Assembly: GCF_012275375.1 (NCBI RefSeq)
Contig: NZ_JAAZQJ010000001.1
Coordinates: 248,001-312,000 of the forward strand
DNA: 64,000 nt
Reading direction: 5' to 3'
DNA from: Dyella sp. SG609
GTDB lineage: Bacteria; Pseudomonadota; Gammaproteobacteria; Xanthomonadales; Rhodanobacteraceae
Made by a program: the position numbers and the translations under genes. The notes beneath the pieces were generated by a model. It was not told the DNA's origin, did no database searches, and saw only the letters and a program-made list of their open reading frames with translations. Positions 7,647-15,787 of the stretch are shown one piece after another. The number at the start of each line of letters is the position of its first letter. Position 1 is the stretch's first letter.

Positions 7647-8951
7647 TCAGCGCTCCGGCGACACCCGCCGCGCCGCCGGCCGACAGCGTTGCCACAGGAA
7701 CACCGGCAAGCCCAGCAGCAACAGCACGCCGCCCCACAGCAAGGCCTCCGCGCCGGTGCCGATCAGCGCCCACAGGCTGTAGGCCAGCGCCAATGCGGCC
7801 GCGGTGCGGCGCGCCAGGCTGGCGCCGCGGTCGATGCGCCACCAGGCCAGCACGCTCAGCACGTAGGGCAGCAGGGTGGCCGCGGTCGACAGCAGGATCG
7901 ACAGCGTGAACAGCGCCACCAGCGACTTGCTGCCGTTGGCGGCGATCAGCACGCTGGCCAGCACGCTGCTGAGCAGCAGGCCGAACCACGGCGTGCCGCG
8001 TGCGTCGGTGCGCGCGAACGGCGCGGGGAACAGGCCGTCCTGCGCGGCGGCGTACGGCGTCTGGCCCTGCAGCAGCACCCAGCCGTTGAGCGCGCCAAGA
8101 CACGAGACCGTCGCCACCAGTCCCATCGCCCAGCCCGCCGCCGGGCCCCAGGTCTGCGCGGCCGCGGCGGCCATCGGTGCGGCCGAAGCCTGCGCCGCGC
8201 CATGCGGCAGCAGGCCGATCACCGCGGTGCAGGCGAGCATGGTGGCGACGCCGGCGATCAGCATGCCGGCCACGGTGGCGCGCGGCACCGTGCGCTGCGG
8301 ATCGCGCACCACGCCGGTGGGCACGGTGGCCGCTTCCAGGCCGAGAAAAGCCCACAGGGTGAGCGCGGCGGTGGCGGTGGTCACCGACGTGAGCGCCTGC
8401 CCGCTGGGATTGAAGGGGCGGTACGCCGCGCCGTGCACCAGGGCCAGGCCGCAGACGCCGAACACCAGCAGCGGAATCACTTTCAGCGCGGTGGTCACCA
8501 GCTGCATGCGGCCCGCCTCGCGCACGCCGGCCGCATTGATCGCGGTGCACAGCCACAGCACGCCCAGCGCCGCCGCGGTGCCGCGCCAGGGCGTGGCATT
8601 GGCGGCGGGCCAGATCGCGCCCAGGCTGCCGGCGAAGGCCACCGCGATCGCCGCGTTGGCCGTCCACACGCAGGTCCAGTAGCTCCACGCCGCGACGAAG
8701 CCGGCGCTGTCGCCGAAGGCCAGCCGCGCGTAGGCATAGGCGCCGCCGTGGTTGGCGACGATCTGCGACAGCCATGCGTGCACCAGCGCCAGCAGCAGGG
8801 CGCCGCCCATGGTGAAGGCCCAGCCGAGCAGGCTGGCCGCGCCGAACGGCGCCAGCGCCGCCGGCAGCACGAACACGCCCGAACCGATCATGTTGCCCAC
8901 CACCAGGGCGGTGAGCATCCACGGGCCCAGCAGCCGGGCCGGCGCCTTCAT
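7647..8951 (-). CDS. APC-family amino acid permease/antiporter
   Basis: A 434-residue inner-membrane protein with about 12 hydrophobic helices. The first helix carries GNMIGSGVFVLPAAL, the substrate-carboxylate binding GxG signature of APC transporters such as AdiC, PotE and YjeH. The length is normal for the family. It begins with ATG overlapping the stop of the upstream Rieske oxygenase gene (ATGA at 8948-8951), so the two proteins are made together. The permease may import the oxygenase's substrate or exchange its product (inference). Specificity cannot be read from the sequence. Confidence 0.88.
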   Translation of the reverse strand: MKAPARLLGPWMLTALVVGNMIGSGVFVLPAALAPFGAASLLGWAFTMGGALLLALVHAWLSQIVANHGGAYAYARLAFGDSAGFVAAWSYWTCVWTANAAIAVAFAGSLGAIWPAANATPWRGTAAALGVLWLCTAINAAGVREAGRMQLVTTALKVIPLLVFGVCGLALVHGAAYRPFNPSGQALTSVTTATAALTLWAFLGLEAATVPTGVVRDPQRTVPRATVAGMLIAGVATMLACTAVIGLLPHGAAQASAAPMAAAAAQTWGPAAGWAMGLVATVSCLGALNGWVLLQGQTPYAAAQDGLFPAPFARTDARGTPWFGLLLSSVLASVLIAANGSKSLVALFTLSILLSTAATLLPYVLSVLAWWRIDRGASLARRTAAALALAYSLWALIGTGAEALLWGGVLLLLGLPVFLWQRCRPAARRVSPER

Positions 8952-10033
8952 GCCTGCGCGCTTTCGCGGTACGCGCGGCGCAGCAGTTCGTGGAAGTGGT
9001 GCACGGCGTTCTCGCGCAGCGGATTCAGCCGGCCGGCTTCGTACGAGCCGGAAGCCAGCCCGCGCTGCACGTCCTCGCAGATGGTCACGTCTTCCACCTG
9101 CACCTCGTCGCTGAAGGCGATGTCGGCGGCGCGGCGCGCCTGTGCGGCGTCGCCCGGCTCCGGCGCGTAGTAGAAGTCGAATTCCACGCGGCAGCGGTCC
9201 ACGCCCAGCGGCAGCACGCGGTTGGTCTGCAGGCGGCCGGGCAGGATATTGAGCATAGCGTTGGGATACAGGAAGTAATACAGCGCCTCGCCGCTGCCAT
9301 AGAGATCGGACGCGCTTTCCAGCGGGCTGTACTGGTACGAATACCACTGCGCCGTCTCGGTGATGTAGCTGCGGTAATCCAGCAGGCTGTTGAGGCCCGG
9401 ATGGATGTGCGGCACGTGGTAACCCTCCAGGTAGTTGTCCACGTACACCTTCCAGTTGCAGGCCACGTCGTAGCCGACGCGGTGATGGAATTCGAAGTCC
9501 GCCAGCGAACGGTCCGGCCCCAGCCGCTGGTCGATGCCCGCCACGAACTGCTCGAACGGCGGCGCCTCGCCCACCGCCACGAATACCAGCCCCTGCCACA
9601 GCTGCACGCGCACTTCCGGCAGGCGGATCTGCGCGGGGTCGAAATCCGGCGTGCGGCCCATTTCCGGCGCGCCGCGCAGCACGCCGTCCAGGCCGTAGGT
9701 CCAGCCGTGGTAGCGGCAGCGCAGCGCCTTGGCGCCCTTGCCGTCGCAGCTGGCGATCGGGCCGGCGCGATGGCGGCAGACGTTGTGGAAGGCGCGGATG
9801 CTGCCGTCGTCGCTGCGCACCACCAGCAGCGGCAGGCCGGCGATCTGGGTCACCAGGTGGTCGCCGGTTTCCGCCAGCTGCGAGCGATGGCCGACCAGCT
9901 GCCAGCTCGGCGCGAACACCGCGCGCGCATCCAGCGCCGGCGCGGCGGGATGGGTGTAGAACCGGGCGGACAGCGCCAGTGCATGGTCCAGCGCCTGCGG
10001 CGCGAGCACGTCGGGCGAAAGCAGTTCGGTCAT
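8948..10033 (-). CDS. Rieske non-haem iron oxygenase, alpha subunit (choline/carnitine monooxygenase-like)
   Basis: A 361-residue ring-hydroxylating-type oxygenase. The Rieske [2Fe-2S] motif is CRHRAG (Cys86, His88) and CRYHGW (Cys106, His109). The mononuclear iron site is in NYLEGYHVPHIHPGL (His207, His212) with an Asp/Glu nearer the C-terminus. The sequence style is that of the choline/carnitine/stachydrine monooxygenase group, which oxidises quaternary ammonium or small amine substrates. No reductase or ferredoxin gene is adjacent, so electrons must come from elsewhere. It is coupled to the downstream amino-acid permease. The start at 10033 fits the family N-terminus; there is a longer in-frame extension without a ribosome site. 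Confidence 0.87.
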   Translation of the reverse strand: MTELLSPDVLAPQALDHALALSARFYTHPAAPALDARAVFAPSWQLVGHRSQLAETGDHLVTQIAGLPLLVVRSDDGSIRAFHNVCRHRAGPIASCDGKGAKALRCRYHGWTYGLDGVLRGAPEMGRTPDFDPAQIRLPEVRVQLWQGLVFVAVGEAPPFEQFVAGIDQRLGPDRSLADFEFHHRVGYDVACNWKVYVDNYLEGYHVPHIHPGLNSLLDYRSYITETAQWYSYQYSPLESASDLYGSGEALYYFLYPNAMLNILPGRLQTNRVLPLGVDRCRVEFDFYYAPEPGDAAQARRAADIAFSDEVQVEDVTICEDVQRGLASGSYEAGRLNPLRENAVHHFHELLRRAYRESAQA

Positions 10034-10118
10034 GGCGGATTCCGTCGGCGGCGAATCCCGAGTATCGACCCGGCGCGCCGGCGGCGTGAAGGAGCGCCGC
10101 AGCATGCGGCGCCGCAGG

Positions 10119-11990
10119 TTATTGCTGCAGCTGGGTCTGCACGTCGTTGATGGAGTTGCGGATGCGCACGGTGAAGATCGAATCGGCGTGGTGGATCATT
10201 ACCAGCCGCTCGGTGGCGCGCGTCATCGCCACGTACAGCAGGCGCGCTTCCTCCGCTTCGTCCTTGCCCGGCATCGGCAGCGAGCCCAGGCCCGGGATGA
10301 TCACCAGCGGGAATTCCAGGCCCTTGCTGGAATGCATGGTGACCAGCTTGACCGTATCCAGCCCCGGCTCGAACAGGGCGCGCTTGCCGTCGCCGTCGGC
10401 CAGCGTGCTGGGAACCTCCGCGCGCTGCAGCGCCTCGTGCAGGCGCTCGCCTTCCCACTTGTTGCGGAAGATCACCGCGATGTCGGCGAGCGGGCGGCCC
10501 AGCGTGCGCTCCTCGCGCAGGCGGTCGATGATGGCCGGCAGCTGGTCCTCGGTGCGTTCCACACGGACCAGTTCGGGCAGGGCGCCGCGGCGGCCGGCGC
10601 TTTCCGGCGCCACCAGCGGCACGCCGTCCTCGTCGGCGTCGTCGTGGCCGAGCAGCAATTCGTTGGCGAAGCCGCGCGCCACCGAAAGGATTTCCAGCGT
10701 ATTGCGGTAATTGAGCTTGAGGATGGTGGTGCGGCCCTGCGCCTGCACGCCCAGGCTTTTCCAGCTCAGGCGCTTGCGGTCCGGCTTGCCGTAGATGTTC
10801 TGCGCGTCGTCGTACAGCACCAGCAGCGAGTTGGTGCTGGGGTCGATCATCTGCACGATCAGCTTGTACCAGTCCGGCTCGAAGTCGTGGCCTTCGTCGA
10901 TCAGCACGGCGCCGTACTGGAAGCGCGGAATCTGGCCCTTGTCGACGCCCTCGATCACCGCCGGCGGCAGTGCGTCGAAGAAGCCGCGGCCTTCCGGCGG
11001 CAGCGGCACGTGGTAGGCGCTGAGCATGGCGCGGCACCACTTGTGGAAGTTGTAGACCTGCACCTTGTCGCTCAGGCCGCGCTCGCCCATCAGCTGGTCC
11101 AGCCGCGCGGCCAGCGTCTTGTTGTAGCAGAGCACCAGGATCGGCTTGCTCAGCGCACGCGCCAGGTGCATGGCGCGGAAGCCCAGGATCATGGTTTTGC
11201 CGGATCCGGCCACGCCGTGGATGATGCGGTGCTCGTCGCCGAGCGAACGCGCCAGCTGTTCCTGCTGCGCGTCCATCACCTTGATCAGGTCGGGAATCTC
11301 CACCTTGGCCACCGCGCCGGCGGTGGACGCGTCGAACAGGCCGAACTGGCCGGAACCCGGTTCCACGCGGATCTCCGGGAACAGGTGCCAGCGCACGCGG
11401 TCGATCTGCGGCAAGGTGAGCGCGGTGGGGAAGATCTGCGGGTACATCGCCCACAGGCGTTCCTGGAAACCCTCGGCGTCGACCGACTCGTACATCTCGT
11501 CTTGGCAGATCACCAGATGCGCGGGAATCACCGCATCCAGCCCGCCCGCGTCGAACTGCTTGCGGCTGATATTGGCCAGCACCACGCCGTAGCCCCAGGG
11601 CATGATCAGCTTGCCCTCGTACGGGTGGCCCGGCGGGTGGCGCAGCGCCGGGTCGCGCTGCAGCAGCTTGTAGACCTCGCTGGCGCAGTCGCGCGCCTGC
11701 ATCAGCGGGTTGTGCTCCTTCACGCTGGCGCGGCCGGTGAGCAGGGTGAACAGGGTAGGGTCGGCCTGCTGGATGGTGTCCGGCTTCCAGTCCTTCACTT
11801 CCAGCGCGAGCAGGCCGCGGCGGGGGTGGAACACGATGAAGTCCGGGCGGCGCTGGCGCGGGCCGATCGGCACGTCGTACCACAGCAGGTAGTCTTCCTC
11901 GAGCTTCTGTTCCAGGCGCTCGGAAAAGCGCTTTTCGCCGCTGGTCATGCGCGACAGGCAGCTGTTTCTGGTTGGAATGAGCGTTGCCAC
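10119..11990 (-). CDS. NERD-domain UvrD/PcrA-like superfamily 1 helicase
   Basis: 623 residues. The N-terminal NERD nuclease-like domain (about 15-160) shows PDFIVFHPRRGLLALEVKDW, with the D...ExK of restriction-type nucleases. The SF1 helicase follows: Walker A GVAGSGKT (259-266), Walker B LIDEGHDF, motif III-like LYDDAQNIY, LNYRNT, motif V MHSSKGLEFPLV and motif VI LLYVAMTRA. It probably unwinds and processes damaged DNA. I chose GTG 11990 (VATLIPTRNSC) because GGGAAG lies just upstream and this start block is family-like; the first in-frame ATG (11948) lacks a ribosome site. The divergent VOC gene lies about 140 bp away. Its exact cellular role is unknown. Confidence 0.88.
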   Translation of the reverse strand: MATLIPTRNSCLSRMTSGEKRFSERLEQKLEEDYLLWYDVPIGPRQRRPDFIVFHPRRGLLALEVKDWKPDTIQQADPTLFTLLTGRASVKEHNPLMQARDCASEVYKLLQRDPALRHPPGHPYEGKLIMPWGYGVVLANISRKQFDAGGLDAVIPAHLVICQDEMYESVDAEGFQERLWAMYPQIFPTALTLPQIDRVRWHLFPEIRVEPGSGQFGLFDASTAGAVAKVEIPDLIKVMDAQQEQLARSLGDEHRIIHGVAGSGKTMILGFRAMHLARALSKPILVLCYNKTLAARLDQLMGERGLSDKVQVYNFHKWCRAMLSAYHVPLPPEGRGFFDALPPAVIEGVDKGQIPRFQYGAVLIDEGHDFEPDWYKLIVQMIDPSTNSLLVLYDDAQNIYGKPDRKRLSWKSLGVQAQGRTTILKLNYRNTLEILSVARGFANELLLGHDDADEDGVPLVAPESAGRRGALPELVRVERTEDQLPAIIDRLREERTLGRPLADIAVIFRNKWEGERLHEALQRAEVPSTLADGDGKRALFEPGLDTVKLVTMHSSKGLEFPLVIIPGLGSLPMPGKDEAEEARLLYVAMTRATERLVMIHHADSIFTVRIRNSINDVQTQLQQ

Positions 11991-12128
11991 CGTCGCTTCC
12001 CTTTTGCGTGTGGCGGCGACGTTAGCGGATCGCGGATCGGTGTCAATTCGCGGTTGGCATGGCAGGCCGCATGGGACGGGGCCTGGCGGAGGGTGCATGA
12101 TGGCCGTTCCCACCCCGAGGAGCCTGTC

Positions 12129-12596
12129 ATGGATGCCTCTTCCTTGCCGCAGATCCACGAGCTCTACCCCTACCTGCGCGTGCACGACGCCGCGGCCGCG
12201 CTGGCCTTCTACCGGCAGGTGTTCGGCGCCACGCTGCGCCTGCGCCTGGACGAAGCCGGCACCGGCCGCATCGGCCATGCCGAGCTGGTGTTCGGCGAGC
12301 ACATGGTGCTGATGCTGTCCGACGAATATCCCGAATACGGCATCGTCGGGCCGAGATCCGTCGGCGGCACCAGCGTCACCCTGCATCTGCACGTGGACAA
12401 CGCCGACCGCCTGATCGACCGCGCGGTGGCCGCCGGCGCCGAGCTGGTGCGCCCGCCGGCGGATGCGTTCTACGGCGAGCGCGGCGGCACGGTGCGCGAT
12501 CCGTTCGGGCACGAGTGGCTGATCGGGCATTCGATCGAGGACGTGAGCCCCGAAGAGATGCAGCGGCGCTACGACGCGCTGATGGCCGGCGGCTGA
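12129..12596 (+). CDS. VOC-family (glyoxalase/bleomycin-resistance, PhnB-like) protein
   Basis: A 155-residue single VOC domain: LYPYLRVHDAAAALAFYRQVFGA at the start, HAELVFGEHMVLMLSDE, a second beta-alpha-beta-beta-beta module with VTLHLHVDNADRL, and the closing block RGGTVRDPFGHEWLIGHSIEDV typical of PhnB/YkcA-like proteins. These bind a metal or a small ligand; function ranges from isomerase to antibiotic binding. It starts at ATG 12129 with CGAGGAG 7-8 nt upstream. No partner gene gives a clue to the substrate. Confidence 0.85.
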   Translation: MDASSLPQIHELYPYLRVHDAAAALAFYRQVFGATLRLRLDEAGTGRIGHAELVFGEHMVLMLSDEYPEYGIVGPRSVGGTSVTLHLHVDNADRLIDRAVAAGAELVRPPADAFYGERGGTVRDPFGHEWLIGHSIEDVSPEEMQRRYDALMAGG

Positions 12597-12602
12597 TACA
12601 TT

Positions 12603-12618
12603 GGTTGCGATCGCAACC
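12603..12618. promoter_or_regulatory. Perfect 16-bp palindrome upstream of the DAHP synthase leader
   Basis: GGTTGCGATCGCAACC is its own reverse complement. It lies 7 bases after the VOC gene stop and about 70 bases before the aro leader peptide. It could be an operator for the aro promoter. No T-run follows, so it is a poor terminator. It does not resemble the TyrR box as I know it. Confidence 0.4.
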
Positions 12619-12689
12619 GTCGCCGGCATTTTCCGGATTTCACCATCGGGGGTTTGCATCGCCCGGATGCTGTGTTATCCATACGCCCC

Positions 12690-12770
12690 ATGACCTTCTC
12701 CTCCGCCCGCTATTACTTTTGGTTCTACGGCTATCCGATGCCGGCGGCGGAGGAAGAGGTGCGATCGTAA
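12690..12770 (+). CDS. Aromatic-rich leader peptide of the DAHP synthase attenuator
   Basis: A 26-residue open frame: MTFSSARYYFWFYGYP then MPAAEEEVRS and TAA. Codons 8-15 read Tyr-Tyr-Phe-Trp-Phe-Tyr-Gly-Tyr, an extreme run of all three aromatic amino acids, the end-products of the pathway started by the next gene. The only downstream gene is the DAHP synthase at 12866, and a rho-independent terminator lies between the two. That is the standard design of a transcription-attenuation leader. No Shine-Dalgarno is obvious before ATG 12690. TTGCAT (12654-12659) and TATCCA (12676-12681) with 16-bp spacing are a possible promoter, which would make the message almost leaderless. Function is inferred from sequence only. 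Confidence 0.85.
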   Translation: MTFSSARYYFWFYGYPMPAAEEEVRS

Positions 12771-12827
12771 GCAGAACCCGACGACCACACTTCCGAAAAG
12801 CCGCCAGCCACCACTGGCGGCTTTTTT
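12740..12827 (+). promoter_or_regulatory. Attenuator: antiterminator arm and intrinsic terminator before DAHP synthase
   Basis: The terminator is AAAGCCGCCAG (12797-12807), a 6-nt loop, CTGGCGGCTTT (12814-12824) and a run of six T (12822-12827). GCCGGCGGC (12740-12748), inside the leader frame just after the aromatic codons, can pair 8 of 9 bases with GCCGCCAGC (12800-12808), the left arm of the terminator. A ribosome stalled on the aromatic codons would leave this arm free to form the antiterminator; a ribosome that keeps moving would allow the terminator. Pairings are read from the sequence; the switching is inference. Confidence 0.8.
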
Positions 12828-12865
12828 CATGGCCGCCACTGGACCCCCACCCAGGAATCCGAGCC

Positions 12866-13963
12866 ATGACCTTGCCGCACACCGACGACCTGCGCATCCG
12901 CGCGATCACCCCCTTGAGTACGCCCGCCGACGTGATGCGCGACTGCCATGCCGGCGAACGCGCGCTCGACACCGTGGCGCATGCGCGCAGCGCCGTGCAC
13001 GACATCCTCGCCGGCCTGGACGACCGGCTGGTGGTGGTGATCGGCCCCTGCTCGATCCACGACACCAGCGCCGCGATGGAATACGCGCGCCGCCTGCTGG
13101 CGCAGCGGCGCCGCTATGCGGACACGCTGGAGATCGTGATGCGCGTGTATTTCGAGAAGCCGCGCACCACGGTGGGCTGGAAAGGCCTGATCAACGACCC
13201 GGATCTCGACGGCAGCTTCCGCATCGACAAGGGCCTGCGCCTGGCGCGCACCGTGCTGCGCGACATCAACGAGCTGGGCGTGCCGGCCGGCTGCGAATTC
13301 CTGGACATGATCACCCCGCAGTACATCGCCGACCTGGTGGCCTGGGGCGCGATCGGCGCGCGCACCACTGAGAGCCAGGTGCATCGCGAGCTGGCCTCGG
13401 GGCTGTCCTGCCCGGTGGGTTTCAAGAACGGCACCGACGGCAACGTCAAGATCGCGGTGGATGCGGTGCAGGCCGCCTCGCAGCCGCACCATTTCATGGC
13501 CGTGACCAAGGACGGCCGCACCGCCATCGCCAGCACCATCGGCAACGAGGACTGCCACGTGATCCTGCGCGGCGGCAAGCAGCCGAACTACGACGCGGAC
13601 AGCGTGGATGCCGCGTGCGAGGCGATCGCGCGCGCGGGCCTGGCGCCGCGCCTGATGGTCGACGCCAGCCACGCCAACAGCAGCAAGCAGCCGGAGAACC
13701 AGCCGCGGGTGATCGACGATATCGCGCTGCAGCTGGAAGACGGCGAGCGCCGCATCATCGGCGTGATGGTGGAAAGCCATCTGGTCGGCGGACGCCAGGA
13801 ACTGGTGGCGGGCGAAGCCTTGCGTTACGGCCAGAGCATCACCGACGGCTGCATCGATTGGGAGACGTCGCTCGGTGTGCTGGAACGCCTGGACGAAGCC
13901 GTGCGCCGCCGCCGCGCGGGTTCGGGCGTGGCGGCGCGGCTGCGGCAGGCGGTGGGTTGCTGA
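12866..13963 (+). CDS. aroG: 3-deoxy-7-phosphoheptulonate (DAHP) synthase, class I
   Basis: A 365-residue enzyme condensing phosphoenolpyruvate and erythrose-4-phosphate in the first step of the shikimate pathway. It has the AroFGH-type N-terminal regulatory segment (DDLRIRAITPLSTP), the active-site block VVIGPCSIHD, MRVYFEKPRTTVGWKGLINDP (split here), GARTTESQVHRELASGLS, GFKNGTDGN and the metal site DASHANSSKQ. The length is close to E. coli AroG (350). Whether it is feedback-inhibited by Phe or Tyr cannot be decided by eye, so the symbol is approximate. It stands alone and follows a leader-peptide attenuator covering all three aromatic amino acids, which suggests it is the main general-purpose isozyme. 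Confidence 0.95.
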   Translation: MTLPHTDDLRIRAITPLSTPADVMRDCHAGERALDTVAHARSAVHDILAGLDDRLVVVIGPCSIHDTSAAMEYARRLLAQRRRYADTLEIVMRVYFEKPRTTVGWKGLINDPDLDGSFRIDKGLRLARTVLRDINELGVPAGCEFLDMITPQYIADLVAWGAIGARTTESQVHRELASGLSCPVGFKNGTDGNVKIAVDAVQAASQPHHFMAVTKDGRTAIASTIGNEDCHVILRGGKQPNYDADSVDAACEAIARAGLAPRLMVDASHANSSKQPENQPRVIDDIALQLEDGERRIIGVMVESHLVGGRQELVAGEALRYGQSITDGCIDWETSLGVLERLDEAVRRRRAGSGVAARLRQAVGC

Positions 13964-14083
13964 GCCAAGGCCCGGGGCAGTTTCGCGTCGGCTCCGGTTG
14001 GGATCGGCCGCGAGCCGGCCTTTCACGGGCGCAGGCACGCGGCCTGCCCTAAGCTGCCTGCTTCATCCATTCCAGGCCACGCC

Positions 14084-14374
14084 ATGAACTACGAGATCAA
14101 GCATCAGCCGAACGAGCGACGCTTCTCCACCGCGGTCGAGCTGGAACTGAGCGTGCTCGACTACACCTTGTCGCCCACGCCTTCCGGTGAAGTGATGACC
14201 ATCACCCATACCGGCGTGCCGCAGCCGCTGGAAGGACGCGGCATCGCCTCGGCCCTGGTGAAAACCGCGCTGGACCATGCACGCGCGCAGCATTGGAAGG
14301 TGCGTCCCGCATGTTCCTACGCCGATGCATGGATGCGCCGCCATCCGGAGTACGAAGACCTGCGCGCGGGCTGA
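14084..14374 (+). CDS. Small GNAT-like N-acetyltransferase (YjdJ/NATD1 type)
   Basis: A 96-residue protein that fits the minimal GCN5-like fold of the YjdJ family: RRFSTAVELELSVLDYTL, then MTITHTGVPQPLEGRGIASALVKTAL with the acetyl-CoA pyrophosphate loop GRGIASAL, and the closing PACSYADAWMRRHPEYEDL. These proteins bind acetyl-CoA but natural substrates are unknown. ATG 14084 opens a compact gene with 60 bp to the next one in the same direction. Confidence 0.88.
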   Translation: MNYEIKHQPNERRFSTAVELELSVLDYTLSPTPSGEVMTITHTGVPQPLEGRGIASALVKTALDHARAQHWKVRPACSYADAWMRRHPEYEDLRAG

Positions 14375-14434
14375 CCGGCTCGCTATCATCGCGCGGTCGC
14401 TGCGATGGTCGCCGCGGCTTCCAGGGAGATCGCC

Positions 14435-15112
14435 ATGAACAGCACCGCCCCGGGCAAGCCCCGGCCCAGGACGTACCGGCGCTTCCATTATCTGCGCGCG
14501 CGTCCGCGCCTGATGGTGTCGATGGGCATCTTCGCCGCCGCGCTGGCCGCCTTGCTGGTGTATGGCACGCGCGCCTCGATGGCGCTGCTGCTGGCTTTCG
14601 ATTTCGCCGCGCTGGTCTACCTCAGCCTGCTGGCCGTGCTGTTCGGCCGCGCCAGCCCGGAGCTGATGCGCTGCCAGGCGCGCGCGCAGGACACGGGGCG
14701 CTGGGGGTTCCTGTGGAGCGCGATCGTGCTGACCGCGGTGGTGATGGTCGCGCTGGGCGCGGAACTGCACGGCGGCGCGGAAGGCGGCATGGCCTCGATC
14801 GTGCTGGCCGCCGGCAGCATCGTGCTGTCCTGGCTGTTCATGAACACCATGTTCGCCATGCACTATGCGCATGGCTATTACGGCGACTTCGGCAAGAAGC
14901 ACGAAGGCCTGCAGTTTCCCGAGACGCCGGAGCCGGACTACTGGGACTTCGCGTATTTCGCCATCGTGATCGGCATGACCTTCCAGGTCTCCGACGTGCA
15001 GATCACCAGCCGCTACCTGCGCCGCGTGGCGCTGCTGCACAGCGTGATCGCGTTCTTCTTCAACGTGTTCATCATCGCGTTGAGCGTGAATGTGGTGGCG
15101 GGCAAAGCGTAG
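14435..15112 (+). CDS. DUF1345 family integral membrane protein
   Basis: 225 residues with about five membrane segments. The family signature is clear: NTMFAMHYAHGYYGDF, then PDYWDFAYFAIVIGMTFQVSDV, and a closing FFFNVFIIALSVNVV. The function of DUF1345 is unknown. ATG 14435 is preceded by AGGGAG at a good distance; an ATG at 14405 is not. The stop codon TAG is the second to fourth base of a REP-like inverted repeat that follows, so the repeat has supplied the stop. Confidence 0.88.
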   Translation: MNSTAPGKPRPRTYRRFHYLRARPRLMVSMGIFAAALAALLVYGTRASMALLLAFDFAALVYLSLLAVLFGRASPELMRCQARAQDTGRWGFLWSAIVLTAVVMVALGAELHGGAEGGMASIVLAAGSIVLSWLFMNTMFAMHYAHGYYGDFGKKHEGLQFPETPEPDYWDFAYFAIVIGMTFQVSDVQITSRYLRRVALLHSVIAFFFNVFIIALSVNVVAGKA

Positions 15113-15200
15113 GTTGGGGTGAGCCGCCGGCGAACCCCAACGATGTGGCACGGTTGAATGTTGCGGTGTTGGGGTTCGCCGGTGGCTCACCCCAGCCTAC
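15109..15200. repeat. REP-like inverted pair, copy 1
   Basis: A 32-nt arm GTAGGTTGGGGTGAGCCGCC... (15109-15140) is followed after 28 nt by its near-complement (15169-15200). The same arms recur at 42335-42411 and 57066-57157. It lies between convergent genes (DUF1345 and yajQ) and supplies the DUF1345 stop codon. It resembles a BIME/REP pair or a small MITE. Confidence 0.85.
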
Positions 15201-15218
15201 GCCGTGGCGTTGGTGGCG

Positions 15219-15701
15219 TCAGTCGCGGAAATTGTCGAACTGCAGCGGCAGCTCCACTTCCGCCTTGCGCAGCACCTGCATCGCCAGCTGCAGGTCGTCG
15301 CGCTTCTTGCCGGTCACGCGCAGCTTGTCGCCGTTGATCTGCGCCTCGACCTTCAGCTTGGCCTCCTTCAGCGAGGCCACCAGCTTCTTGGCCACCGGCT
15401 GCTCGATGCCCTGCTTGACGGTGATCTTCTGCCGCGAACCGCCCAGGTTGGTTTCCGGATCGGCCACGTCCAGCGCCCGCACGTCGATCTTCCGCGACAC
15501 CAGGCGGCCGCGCAGGATGTCCAGCATCTGCTCCAGCTGGAATTCGCTGGGCGCGCTCTGGGTGATCACGAACTTGTCCAGCTCGAACTTGGCCTCGGTG
15601 CCCTTGAAGTCGAAGCGGGTGGACAGCTCGCGGTTGGCCTGGTCGACGGCGTTGGTGAGTTCGTGCTTGTCGACTTCGGAAACTACGTCGAAGGAAGGCA
15701 T
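15219..15701 (-). CDS. yajQ: YajQ family c-di-GMP/nucleotide-binding protein
   Basis: A 160-residue member of the YajQ family: MPSFDVVSEVDKHELTNAV at the start, STRFDFKGT, LRGRLVSRKIDV, KQGIEQPVAKKLV and TGKKRDDLQ, ending LPLQFDNFRD. All are standard blocks of this two-ferredoxin-fold protein. In Xanthomonas a YajQ homologue binds c-di-GMP and acts with a transcription factor in virulence control, and the same role is plausible here. Start at 15701 (MPSFD); a short upstream extension to 15716 is unlikely. Confidence 0.96.
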   Translation of the reverse strand: MPSFDVVSEVDKHELTNAVDQANRELSTRFDFKGTEAKFELDKFVITQSAPSEFQLEQMLDILRGRLVSRKIDVRALDVADPETNLGGSRQKITVKQGIEQPVAKKLVASLKEAKLKVEAQINGDKLRVTGKKRDDLQLAMQVLRKAEVELPLQFDNFRD

Positions 15702-15787
15702 GTCGGCATCTCGCAAGGGGAAAACGGTAGGGAAGTGTACGCGGGTAGGGGATAATCCGTCCCCTCGCAGCTAGGGTGGGTGATGGC

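Noticed and set aside
10032-12596. 854-codon plus-strand frame opposite the NERD-helicase
   Set aside because: Only its last 155 codons (from ATG 12129) encode a recognisable protein, the VOC domain. The rest is antisense to the helicase.
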